Positions 1 to 7,059 of a DNA stretch of 9,122 nucleotides are shown here, piece after piece. Source of the stretch: an uncultured Clostridium sp. (GTDB lineage: Bacteria > Bacillota > Clostridia > TANB77 > CAG-508); the NCBI GenBank assembly GCA_900554635.1, contig USHY01000038.1, positions 1 through 9,122 on the forward strand. The letters run 5' to 3'. The translations under genes were made by a program, and so were the position numbers. The notes beneath the pieces were generated by a model. That model saw only the letters and a program-made list of their open reading frames with translations, did no database searches and had not been told where the DNA came from. Position 1 is the stretch's first letter. Each line of letters opens with the position of its first letter.

Positions 1-77
1 AATTTTTAGGGCTTATGTTTAAAAATTTTTGGGACATTTTCAAAAATCATTGACACAGTTTTTTTGAAAAAAATAAC

Positions 78-107
78 AAAAATTCAAACTAAAATGCTTG
101 AATTTTT
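78..107. repeat. Perfect 10-bp inverted repeat overlapping the gyrA -35 box
   Basis: The arms AAAAATTCAA (78-87) and TTGAATTTTT (98-107) are perfect inverse complements, separated by 10 nt. The right arm contains the proposed -35 hexamer of gyrA (TTGAAT, 98-103). It could be an operator for a repressor at the gyrA promoter, or a weak AT-rich terminator hairpin of an upstream gene outside the window, since it is followed by T-rich sequence. In DNA this AT-rich a chance repeat is also possible. I see no other gene-like content in 1-97. Confidence 0.4.
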
Positions 108-126
108 CGTTTCCTTCATATATAAT
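98..126 (+). promoter_or_regulatory. Sigma-A type promoter of gyrA
   Basis: TTGAAT (98-103) and a perfect TATAAT (121-126) are separated by exactly 17 nt, the best spacing for a vegetative sigma factor. Transcription would start near 132-134, giving a leader of about 30 nt that holds the ribosome site (AGGAAGG and AAAGAGGA, 144-158). A second TTGACA at 50-55 has only a poor -10 match 17 nt downstream and is less convincing. gyrA therefore appears to have its own promoter and need not depend on read-through from an upstream gene. Confidence 0.75.
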
Positions 127-164
127 AGGAGTGACAAATTTTCAGGAAGGAAAGAGGATTAAAA

Positions 165-2597
165 ATGGATAAAGTTGAAGAACAGATAATTAAAAGAGAT
201 ATAGAAGAAGAAATGAGGACAGCCTATATTGATTATGCAATGAGTGTTATTGTAGCTCGTGCTTTACCTGATGTTAGAGATGGAATGAAACCAGTTCACA
301 GAAGAATTTTATATACAATGCACGAAGATGGTTTTACACCAGATAAGCCTTATAGAAAGTGTGCAACAACCGTTGGAGATGTTTTAGGTAGATACCATCC
401 ACATGGAGACTCATCAGTATATGATGCTTTAGTTAGAATGGCACAAGATTTTTCATTAAGATATATGATGGTTGATGGACATGGAAACTTTGGTTCTATA
501 GATGGAGACCCACCTGCTGCTTACCGTTATACAGAAGCTAGAATGTCTAAGATTGCACAATATATGCTTACAGATATAGAGAAAAACACTGTAGATTTTA
601 TGCCGAACTTTGATGATAGATTACAAGAACCAACAGTGTTACCAGCACAAATTCCAGCACTTCTTGCAAATGGCTCATCTGGTATAGCCGTAGGTATGGC
701 AACAAATATACCACCACATAACTTAGGAGAATTAATAGATGGAATTATAAAAATAATCGATGAAGACAATGTTACAAACGAAGACCTTATGCAAGTAATT
801 AAAGGACCAGATTTTCCAACAGGTGCAACAATTTTAGGTAGAGAAGGCATAAAAGAAGCATACACAACAGGCCGTGGAAAGATTACACTAAGAGCAGAAG
901 CTGAAATTGAGGAAATGTCTGGAGGAAAACAAAGAATTGTTGTATCTTCATTGCCATATCAAGTAAATAAATCAAAATTAATAGAAAACATTGCAGATTT
1001 AGTAAAAGAAAAAAGAATAGAAGGAATTTCTGCAGTTAGGGATGAATCAGATAGAGAAGAAAAAGTTAGAGTGGTTATTGAATTAAAAAGAGATGCAAAT
1101 CCACAAGTTGTACTAAATTTACTATACAAATTTACACAAATGCAAGACACTTTTGGTATAATTATGCTTGCATTAGTAAATGGAGAACCAAAAATATTAA
1201 CACTTAGAGAATGTTTAGACCACTATATAGAACATAGAAGAAAAGTAATTTTAAGAAGAACAAAATTTGACTTAGACAAAGCAGAAGCAAGAGCACATAT
1301 ATTAGAAGGTTTAAAAATAGCACTTGATAATATAGATGAAGTAATTAATATAATTCGTTCAGCATATGATGATGCAAAAGAAAGATTAATGGAAAGATTT
1401 GGATTATCTGATATACAAGCTCAAGCAATACTAGATATGAGACTAAAAACATTATCAGGTTTACAAAGAGAAAAAATTGAAGAAGAATACAACGAATTAA
1501 TGAAATTAATTGCTCACTTGAAAGAAATATTAGCAAGTGAAACACTTGTATATGGAATTATAAAGGAAGAATTACTAGAAATCAAAGAAAAATTCGGAGA
1601 TGACAGAAAAACAAAGATAGTTGCAGCAGAAGGAGAATTTGAAGTAGAGGACTTAATAAAAGAGGAACAAAGCGTTATAGCCCTAACACATTTTGGCTAC
1701 ATTAAGAGAATGCCAATTGATACATATAAGAGCCAAAAGCGTGGAGGAAAAGGAATTACAGGAATTACAACAAAAGAAGATGATTTTGTAAAACAAATAT
1801 TTACAGCTTCAACACATGATACAATATTATTCTTCAGCAATAAAGGCAAATTATATAAATTAAAAGGATATGAAATTCCAGAATCTGGAAGAACAGCAAA
1901 AGGCACTGCAATAGTAAACCTACTTAGCCTAGATGCAGGAGAAAAAGTATCAACAATAATACCAATACAAAATTTTGCAGAAGGAAAATATTTGCTATTT
2001 GCAACAAAAAATGGATTAATTAAAAAGACGGCATTAACAGAATATAATTCAGCAAGAAAAACAGGATTACTATCAATAACATTAAAAGATGATGATGAGC
2101 TAATTGATGTAAGGCTAACCGATGGAGAAGATAATGTTGTATTAGTTACAAAGCAAGGTCTATGTATAACATTTAGCGAAAGAGATGTAAGACCAATAGG
2201 AAGAGTTTCACAAGGTGTAATAGGAATTAGGTTAGATGAAGAAGATTCAGTAATTGGAATGGAATCAATAATTCAAGGAAGTAAATCAACACTTCTTGCA
2301 ATAACAGAAAATGGATTTGGAAAAAGAACAGAATTAGATGAATACAGAGTCCAAACAAGAGGTGGTAAAGGAGTTATAACATATAAAATCACACCAAAAA
2401 CAGGAGTTATAGTAGGAGTAAAAATAGTAAATGATGAAGATGATGTAATGCTAATAACAGATACAGGAACTATAATCAGGCTAAATGTTGCGGAAATAAG
2501 CATTTTAGGACGCTCAACACAAGGAGTAACATTAATGAGAACAAACGAAGGAAAAGTAGTAAGCATTGAAAAAATTGAACCAGAAAAAGAAGACTAA
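165..2597 (+). CDS. gyrA: DNA gyrase subunit A
   Basis: This is the A subunit of the type IIA topoisomerase that introduces negative supercoils with GyrB and ATP. The protein has 810 residues, normal for GyrA. The N-terminal breakage-reunion domain covers roughly residues 1-490. The catalytic tyrosine is Tyr122 in the motif RYTEARM, at the same number as in E. coli. The quinolone pocket HPHGDSSVYD has Ser83 and Asp87, the usual sensitive-type residues. The C-terminal beta-pinwheel that wraps DNA begins with the GyrA box QKRGGKG (residues 524-530), a mild variant of QRRGGKG. The presence of this box, and later pinwheel blades with similar RGGKG turns, favours GyrA over ParC. The ATG start follows a good ribosome site at 6-nt spacing. 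The reading frame is unbroken and contains no in-frame CGG; Arg is coded by AGA, AGG, CGT and one CGC. It stands alone between its own promoter and terminator; gyrB is not in the window. Confidence 0.97.
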   Translation: MDKVEEQIIKRDIEEEMRTAYIDYAMSVIVARALPDVRDGMKPVHRRILYTMHEDGFTPDKPYRKCATTVGDVLGRYHPHGDSSVYDALVRMAQDFSLRYMMVDGHGNFGSIDGDPPAAYRYTEARMSKIAQYMLTDIEKNTVDFMPNFDDRLQEPTVLPAQIPALLANGSSGIAVGMATNIPPHNLGELIDGIIKIIDEDNVTNEDLMQVIKGPDFPTGATILGREGIKEAYTTGRGKITLRAEAEIEEMSGGKQRIVVSSLPYQVNKSKLIENIADLVKEKRIEGISAVRDESDREEKVRVVIELKRDANPQVVLNLLYKFTQMQDTFGIIMLALVNGEPKILTLRECLDHYIEHRRKVILRRTKFDLDKAEARAHILEGLKIALDNIDEVINIIRSAYDDAKERLMERFGLSDIQAQAILDMRLKTLSGLQREKIEEEYNELMKLIAHLKEILASETLVYGIIKEELLEIKEKFGDDRKTKIVAAEGEFEVEDLIKEEQSVIALTHFGYIKRMPIDTYKSQKRGGKGITGITTKEDDFVKQIFTASTHDTILFFSNKGKLYKLKGYEIPESGRTAKGTAIVNLLSLDAGEKVSTIIPIQNFAEGKYLLFATKNGLIKKTALTEYNSARKTGLLSITLKDDDELIDVRLTDGEDNVVLVTKQGLCITFSERDVRPIGRVSQGVIGIRLDEEDSVIGMESIIQGSKSTLLAITENGFGKRTELDEYRVQTRGGKGVITYKITPKTGVIVGVKIVNDEDDVMLITDTGTIIRLNVAEISILGRSTQGVTLMRTNEGKVVSIEKIEPEKED

Positions 2598-2607
2598 TTA
2601 AAAACAA

Positions 2608-2650
2608 AAAAATATACCTTTAAAGTAAAGAACTTTGAAGGTATATTTTT
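2608..2650 (+). terminator. Rho-independent terminator of gyrA
   Basis: An 18-bp stem pairs 2608-2625 with 2633-2650 around a 7-nt loop, with a single T-G wobble. The core is ATACCTTTAAAG against CTTTGAAGGTAT. The arm ends in a run of six T, and the left arm begins with A, so the hairpin could also stop transcripts coming from the other side. It lies 10 nt after the gyrA stop and just before the addB promoter, separating the two units. Confidence 0.88.
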
Positions 2651-2661
2651 TAATTTAATTA

Positions 2662-2690
2662 TTGCATAATAAGGTGAAATTTGCTAAAAT
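2662..2690 (+). promoter_or_regulatory. Sigma-A type promoter of the addB-coaD-coaE-udg operon
   Basis: TTGCAT (2662-2667) and TAAAAT (2685-2690) are 17 nt apart, directly after the gyrA terminator. The predicted start of transcription near 2697 leaves a very short leader, holding only the AGGAG ribosome site (2705-2709). The in-frame TTG that opens the longest possible addB reading frame is the -35 box itself, so it cannot be the translation start. Confidence 0.7.
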
Positions 2691-2715
2691 AGATAATGAA
2701 AAAAAGGAGAAAAAA

Positions 2716-5700
2716 ATGGGCCTAAGATTTATATATGGAACAGCAGGAACAGGAAAAAGTTCATTCTGTTTCGAAGAAATAAAAAATATAAAAAATAAAA
2801 ATGAAAAAATATATATAATAACCCCAGAACAGTTTTCTTATTCTGCAGAAAAGAAATTGCTAGATATATTAGAAGAAAATTCCTCAATTAATGCAGAAGT
2901 AATAAGTTTTAACAGAATGGCAAACAGGGTATTTACAGAAGTTGGAGGGCTAAATGATATTCTGATATCCAAATCTAGTAAAGCAATGCTGATTTATTCT
3001 ATTTTAGAAAAAGAAAAAAGAAATTTAAAATATTTAAATTCATCAAATGATAATATTGAATTAATTATTAAAGAAATAACTGAATTTAAAAAACATAATA
3101 TTTCAACTCAAAAACTAGAAACAGGAATAAATGAAATTAAAAATATTGTTTTAAAAGAAAAATTAAATGATATAAATAAAATATATAATATATATGAAAA
3201 TTATATGAAAAATAAATATATTGATGAAGAGGATTTATTAACAAAATTATATAACAAACTTCCAGAAAGCAAAATGTTTGATAATTCAATAGTGTACATA
3301 GATGAATTTTCTGGATTCATAAAACAGGAATATAATATAGTAACTGAAATATTAAAAAAAGCAAAACAAGTAAGTATCACGATATGTACAGATGATTTAA
3401 GTGAAAACACAGAGAAAGAAACAGACATTTTTTATTTTAACAAGCAATTTAAAAAGTTATTAACAGATTGTGCACAAAATGTGGACAAAAAACTGGAAAA
3501 ATCTATTTTTTTAAATTCAAAAAATAGATTTAAAAATAAAGAACTATTATATTTAGAAGAAAATATTTATAATAAAAATTCAAAAAAATATTTAGAAGAA
3601 AATAAAAATATTAAATTATTTTTAGCAAAAAACCCATATACCGAGTTAGAGCATGTAGCCGAAGAAATTAATAAATTAATTAGAGAAGAAAAATATAAAT
3701 ATAATGATATTGCAATAATAACAAAAAATATTGATTCAATAAATAATATAGCTAAGGCAATTTTTTCAAAATATAATATTCCAATATTTATTGATGAGAA
3801 AACAGAAATTACAGAAAATGCAATTATTAAATATATCCTATCAATTTTAGAGATTTACTCTAGTAATTGGAACACAGATTATGTATTTAATTATATTAAA
3901 TCAGGGTTTTTAGATATAGAAGAAAAAGAAGTATATAACCTTGAAAAATATACTAAAAAATATGGAATAAATAGAGCCAAATGGTATAAAGGAAAATGGA
4001 TTGAAAATGAAGACATTAGAGAGAAAATAATTAATCCATTATTAGAGTTAAAAAAGGAATTAGAGCAAGAAAAAACAGCAAAAAATATTACAGAAAAAAT
4101 ATATAAATATTTAATTAAAAATAATATTCAAGAAAAAATAAATAAAAAAATAAATGAGTATAAAAAAATTGGAGAAACAGCAATTGCGGAAGAATACAAA
4201 GCAAGTTTAAATGTTTTAATTGATGTATTAGATGAAATTGTAGAAATTTTCGGCAATGAAAAAATAACAATTGATAAATATAAAGAAATATTAAAAACAG
4301 GATTAAAAAATAGAGAAGTTGGAAAAATTCCACAAAATATCGACCAGGTAATTCTTGGCGATATAGATAGAACTAGAAGCCATAAGGTTAGGGCAGTATT
4401 TATTATAGGTATTAATGATGGAGTATTTCCAAGTGTAAACAAAACAGAAGGATTTTTAAATGATAATGATAGAGAAGTTTTAAAAGAGTGCAATTTAGAA
4501 ATTGCAAAAGGAACACTAGATAATTTATTTGAGGAACAATTCAATGTATATAAAGCTTTAACAACAGCAGAAGAAAAAGTTTATTTATCATATACATCAT
4601 CTAATAAAGATGGAGATGCCCAAAGACCATCAATTATTATTAATAAAATAAAAAAAATATTTCCAAAATTAAAAGAAGAAAGTGATGTAATAAGTACAAA
4701 ATCACTAATTACAAATGAACAAGCTACATTTGGGGAATTATTGAAAAATATTAGGAAAATAAAAAATGGTGAAAAAATAGAAGATATTTGGGTAGATGTA
4801 TATAATTGGTATTTACAAAACAATAACTGGAAAGACAGATTAAATAAAAGCATGGAAGGATTAAACTATACCAATAAAGCAGAAAAATTAACTTCTCAGA
4901 ATATAGAAAAACTATACGGAAACAAGCTAAGAACCAGTATATCAAGACTAGAAAAATACAAAAATTGTCCTTTCTCATTTCACTTAACATATGGATTAAA
5001 AATCAAACCTGAGGAAGAATATAAACTAAATTCATTAGATACAGGCTCATTTATGCATGATATTGTAGATACTTTTTTTGAGAGAATATCAAATTTTGAA
5101 GAAATTACTAATGAGGAAATAGAAAAAATAGTAGAAGAAATAATTAATGAAAAATTAAAACTAGAAAAAAATTATATTTTTTCAACTTCTCAAAAATTCA
5201 TTACATTAACAAGCAGACTAAAGAAAACAATAAAAGAATCAATAAAATATATAGTATATCAAATTAAAAATAGTGAATTTAAGCCTGAAGGACATGAGGT
5301 AGAATTTACCAAAGCTGATGGTGATATGGAAATATATGGAAAAATTGATAGACTAGATATAGCAGAAAATGAAGAAGGTCAATATATAAGAATTATAGAC
5401 TATAAATCATCAAAAAAGAATGTGAACTTAAATGAAATGCTTGCGGGAACGCAAATACAGCTTATAACATATATAGATGCAATATCAGAGCAAATGAAAA
5501 AAGAGCCAGCTGGCATATTTTATTTTAATTTAATTGAGCCCATTGTTAATGGAAACCCTAATTTTACAGAAGAAGAAATAGATGAAAATATAAGAAAACA
5601 ATTCAAATTAAATGGTTTATTATTGGCAGATTTAAAAGTAGTAAAAATGATGGATAAAAATTTAAAACAAGGTTCTTCAAACATAATTCCAGCATTTATT

Positions 5701-6006
5701 GATAAAACAGGTAATTTAAGTAATTCAAAATCTAATACAATAACAAAAGAACAATTTGAATTTTTGCAGAAAAAAATACGAAAATTATTAAAAGAAATAC
5801 AAAAAGAAATTTTCAGTGGAAACATTGATATTAAACCAATGTATAATAAAGCAAAAAAACAAGCTTTTTGCAAAAATTGTGAATTTAAAACAATTTGTGC
5901 ATTTGACCCAAAACAAAATAAATATGAGTATATACAAAATAAAAAACAAAAATTAATTTTAGAAGAAATTCAAGAAGAAATTGGAGGAAGGAAATGGAAA
6001 GAATAG
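2716..6006 (+). CDS. addB: ATP-dependent helicase/nuclease subunit B (AddB)
   Basis: AddB is half of the AddAB (RexAB) helicase-nuclease, which resects double-strand DNA ends, responds to Chi and loads recombinase. The start ATG at 2716 is preceded by AGGAG at 6-nt spacing and gives 1096 residues, normal for clostridial AddB. A longer frame from TTG at 2662 would begin inside the promoter. The nucleotide-binding loop GTAGTGKS is at residues 8-15. The C-terminal RecB-family nuclease domain shows GKIDRLD (near Asp878) and IIDYKSS (Asp895, Lys897), followed by a QLITY element. Four cysteines form the iron-sulfur staple: Cys751 in NCPFSF, then Cys1052, Cys1055 and Cys1061 in a CxxCx5C pattern. 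The frame is unbroken and extremely AT-rich, with one in-frame CGA (Arg) and no in-frame CGG. Unusually, addA does not follow; coaD overlaps its end by 13 nt, which suggests translational coupling. Confidence 0.95.
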   Translation: MGLRFIYGTAGTGKSSFCFEEIKNIKNKNEKIYIITPEQFSYSAEKKLLDILEENSSINAEVISFNRMANRVFTEVGGLNDILISKSSKAMLIYSILEKEKRNLKYLNSSNDNIELIIKEITEFKKHNISTQKLETGINEIKNIVLKEKLNDINKIYNIYENYMKNKYIDEEDLLTKLYNKLPESKMFDNSIVYIDEFSGFIKQEYNIVTEILKKAKQVSITICTDDLSENTEKETDIFYFNKQFKKLLTDCAQNVDKKLEKSIFLNSKNRFKNKELLYLEENIYNKNSKKYLEENKNIKLFLAKNPYTELEHVAEEINKLIREEKYKYNDIAIITKNIDSINNIAKAIFSKYNIPIFIDEKTEITENAIIKYILSILEIYSSNWNTDYVFNYIKSGFLDIEEKEVYNLEKYTKKYGINRAKWYKGKWIENEDIREKIINPLLELKKELEQEKTAKNITEKIYKYLIKNNIQEKINKKINEYKKIGETAIAEEYKASLNVLIDVLDEIVEIFGNEKITIDKYKEILKTGLKNREVGKIPQNIDQVILGDIDRTRSHKVRAVFIIGINDGVFPSVNKTEGFLNDNDREVLKECNLEIAKGTLDNLFEEQFNVYKALTTAEEKVYLSYTSSNKDGDAQRPSIIINKIKKIFPKLKEESDVISTKSLITNEQATFGELLKNIRKIKNGEKIEDIWVDVYNWYLQNNNWKDRLNKSMEGLNYTNKAEKLTSQNIEKLYGNKLRTSISRLEKYKNCPFSFHLTYGLKIKPEEEYKLNSLDTGSFMHDIVDTFFERISNFEEITNEEIEKIVEEIINEKLKLEKNYIFSTSQKFITLTSRLKKTIKESIKYIVYQIKNSEFKPEGHEVEFTKADGDMEIYGKIDRLDIAENEEGQYIRIIDYKSSKKNVNLNEMLAGTQIQLITYIDAISEQMKKEPAGIFYFNLIEPIVNGNPNFTEEEIDENIRKQFKLNGLLLADLKVVKMMDKNLKQGSSNIIPAFIDKTGNLSNSKSNTITKEQFEFLQKKIRKLLKEIQKEIFSGNIDIKPMYNKAKKQAFCKNCEFKTICAFDPKQNKYEYIQNKKQKLILEEIQEEIGGRKWKE

Positions 6007-6465
6007 GTTTTTATGCAGGCTCATTTGACCCGTTTACAAATGGGCATTTACAGATAGTAAAAAAAGCAACAAAGATTTTTGATAAAGTAATTGTTGGAAT
6101 AGCTTATAATAGTGAAAAAGAAATTAGAATTGATAAAGAAAAAATGAAAGAAGCAATAGAAAAAACAATAAAACAATTAAATATTCAAAATGTTCAAGTT
6201 ACATTATATACAGGGCTTACAGCTGAAGAGGCGAAAAAAAATGGAGCAAATATTTTAGTAAGGGGTTTAAGAAATGGAACAGACTATCAGTACGAGGAAA
6301 ATATTGCGGAAACAAATGAAAAAATATTTGGATTAGATACTTGCTATTTTAGGGCTGGAGATTTAGGATATTTGTCATCAAGCTTAGTAATGGAACTTTG
6401 GAATAATGGAGCAGATATTTCTCGGATTTATTCCAGAGGAGGTTTTTAAAATTCTAAAAAAATAG
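5994..6465 (+). CDS. coaD: Phosphopantetheine adenylyltransferase (CoaD), read with a +1 frameshift near its end
   Basis: CoaD transfers AMP from ATP to 4'-phosphopantetheine, giving dephospho-CoA, the next-to-last step of coenzyme A synthesis. The nucleotidyltransferase motif GSFDPFTNGH is at residues 9-18 (His18 of the TNGH signature), RGLR at 90-93 and the substrate loop YLSSS at 126-130. The ATG lies inside the end of addB after GGAGGAAGG. In the simple frame the protein stops at 6449 with 151 residues and an unfamiliar tail, RIYSRGGF. If the C of the in-frame CGG at 6423-6425 is skipped, the tail becomes GFIPEEVFKILKK and ends at TAG 6463-6465 (156 residues). That matches the family's usual ending of the type SGLVPPEV followed by a Lys-rich helix. 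I therefore extend the gene to 6465. The alternative is a true truncation that retains all catalytic motifs. Identity is certain; the exact end depends on the frameshift interpretation. Confidence 0.9.
6423..6426 (+). other. Proposed +1 recoding site CGG-A in coaD (Gly144)
   Basis: The zero frame reads TCT CGG ATT and meets TAA eight codons after TCT. Skipping C6423 gives TCT GGA TTT and restores the conserved Ser-Gly-hydrophobic-hydrophobic-Pro ending of CoaD. The shifted frame stays open for 13 codons and ends 9 nt before coaE. The P-site codon TCT would pair poorly after sliding to CTC, so simple P-site slippage is unlikely. Confidence 0.72.
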
Positions 6466-6474
6466 AGGTATAAT

Positions 6475-7059
6475 ATGGTAATAGGAGTTACGGGAAATTC
6501 TGGTTCAGGGAAGAGTGAAGTTTCAAAAATTTTGGCCAAGAAAATAAATGCAATAATTATTAATGCAGATGAAGAGGTAAAAAAATTATCAGAACCAGGA
6601 AATATTTATTATGAAAAAATAATAAAAAAATTCGGAAAAAATATTTTAGAAAATAAAAAAATAAATAAAAATAAATTAGCTGATTTAATTTATAATAATA
6701 AAAAGGCAAGAAAAAAAATAAATAAATTAACTAATAAATATGTAGTAAAAGAAATCATTAAAAAAACAAAAATTGAAAAAAATAAAAATAATAATGTTAT
6801 TTTAGATATTCCATTATTGTTTGAAAGTAAATTAAATAAAATATGTAATTTTACTGTGGCAGTAATTGCAAAAGAAGAAATAAAAATTAATAGAATAATT
6901 AATAGAGATAATACAAATGAAAATATTGCTAAGGCAAGACTTAATATTCAACCAAATGATGAATTTTATAAAAAAAGAGCAAGTTTTATAATTGAAAATA
7001 ATGAAAATTTAGAAAAAATAGATTTGGAGGAAATATGTACGAAAATTGGGAAGAACTAG
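6475..7059 (+). CDS. coaE: Dephospho-CoA kinase (CoaE)
   Basis: CoaE phosphorylates the 3'-hydroxyl of dephospho-CoA with ATP, the last step of coenzyme A synthesis, using the product of the preceding coaD. The protein has 194 residues, normal for the family. The P-loop GNSGSGKS is at residues 7-14, the early acidic residue is Asp32 in the INADE segment, and DIPLLFE (111-117) is the family's conserved D-x-P-L-L-F-E. Lid-type arginines follow in RIINRDN and a Q-P segment near residue 160. It is very rich in Lys, Asn and Ile. The ribosome site GAGGT (6465-6469) begins on the last base of the shifted coaD stop codon, so ribosomes finishing the shifted coaD would stop right at it. The gene's 3' end overlaps the next gene by 25 nt. 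No in-frame CGG occurs and the frame is intact. Confidence 0.95.
   Translation: MVIGVTGNSGSGKSEVSKILAKKINAIIINADEEVKKLSEPGNIYYEKIIKKFGKNILENKKINKNKLADLIYNNKKARKKINKLTNKYVVKEIIKKTKIEKNKNNNVILDIPLLFESKLNKICNFTVAVIAKEEIKINRIINRDNTNENIAKARLNIQPNDEFYKKRASFIIENNENLEKIDLEEICTKIGKN

Noticed and set aside
408..425. Quinolone-resistance change in GyrA
   Set aside because: The pocket reads HPHGDSSVYD with Ser83 and Asp87, the usual sensitive-type residues.
2662..2715. Longer AddB start at TTG 2662
   Set aside because: The TTG is the -35 box of the predicted promoter, lacks a ribosome site, and adds 18 non-conserved residues. ATG 2716 has AGGAG at 6 nt.
527..5873. Minus-strand open frames across gyrA and addB
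   Set aside because: They are antisense shadows of AT-rich coding sequence, low in complexity, with no ribosome sites and no recognisable domains.
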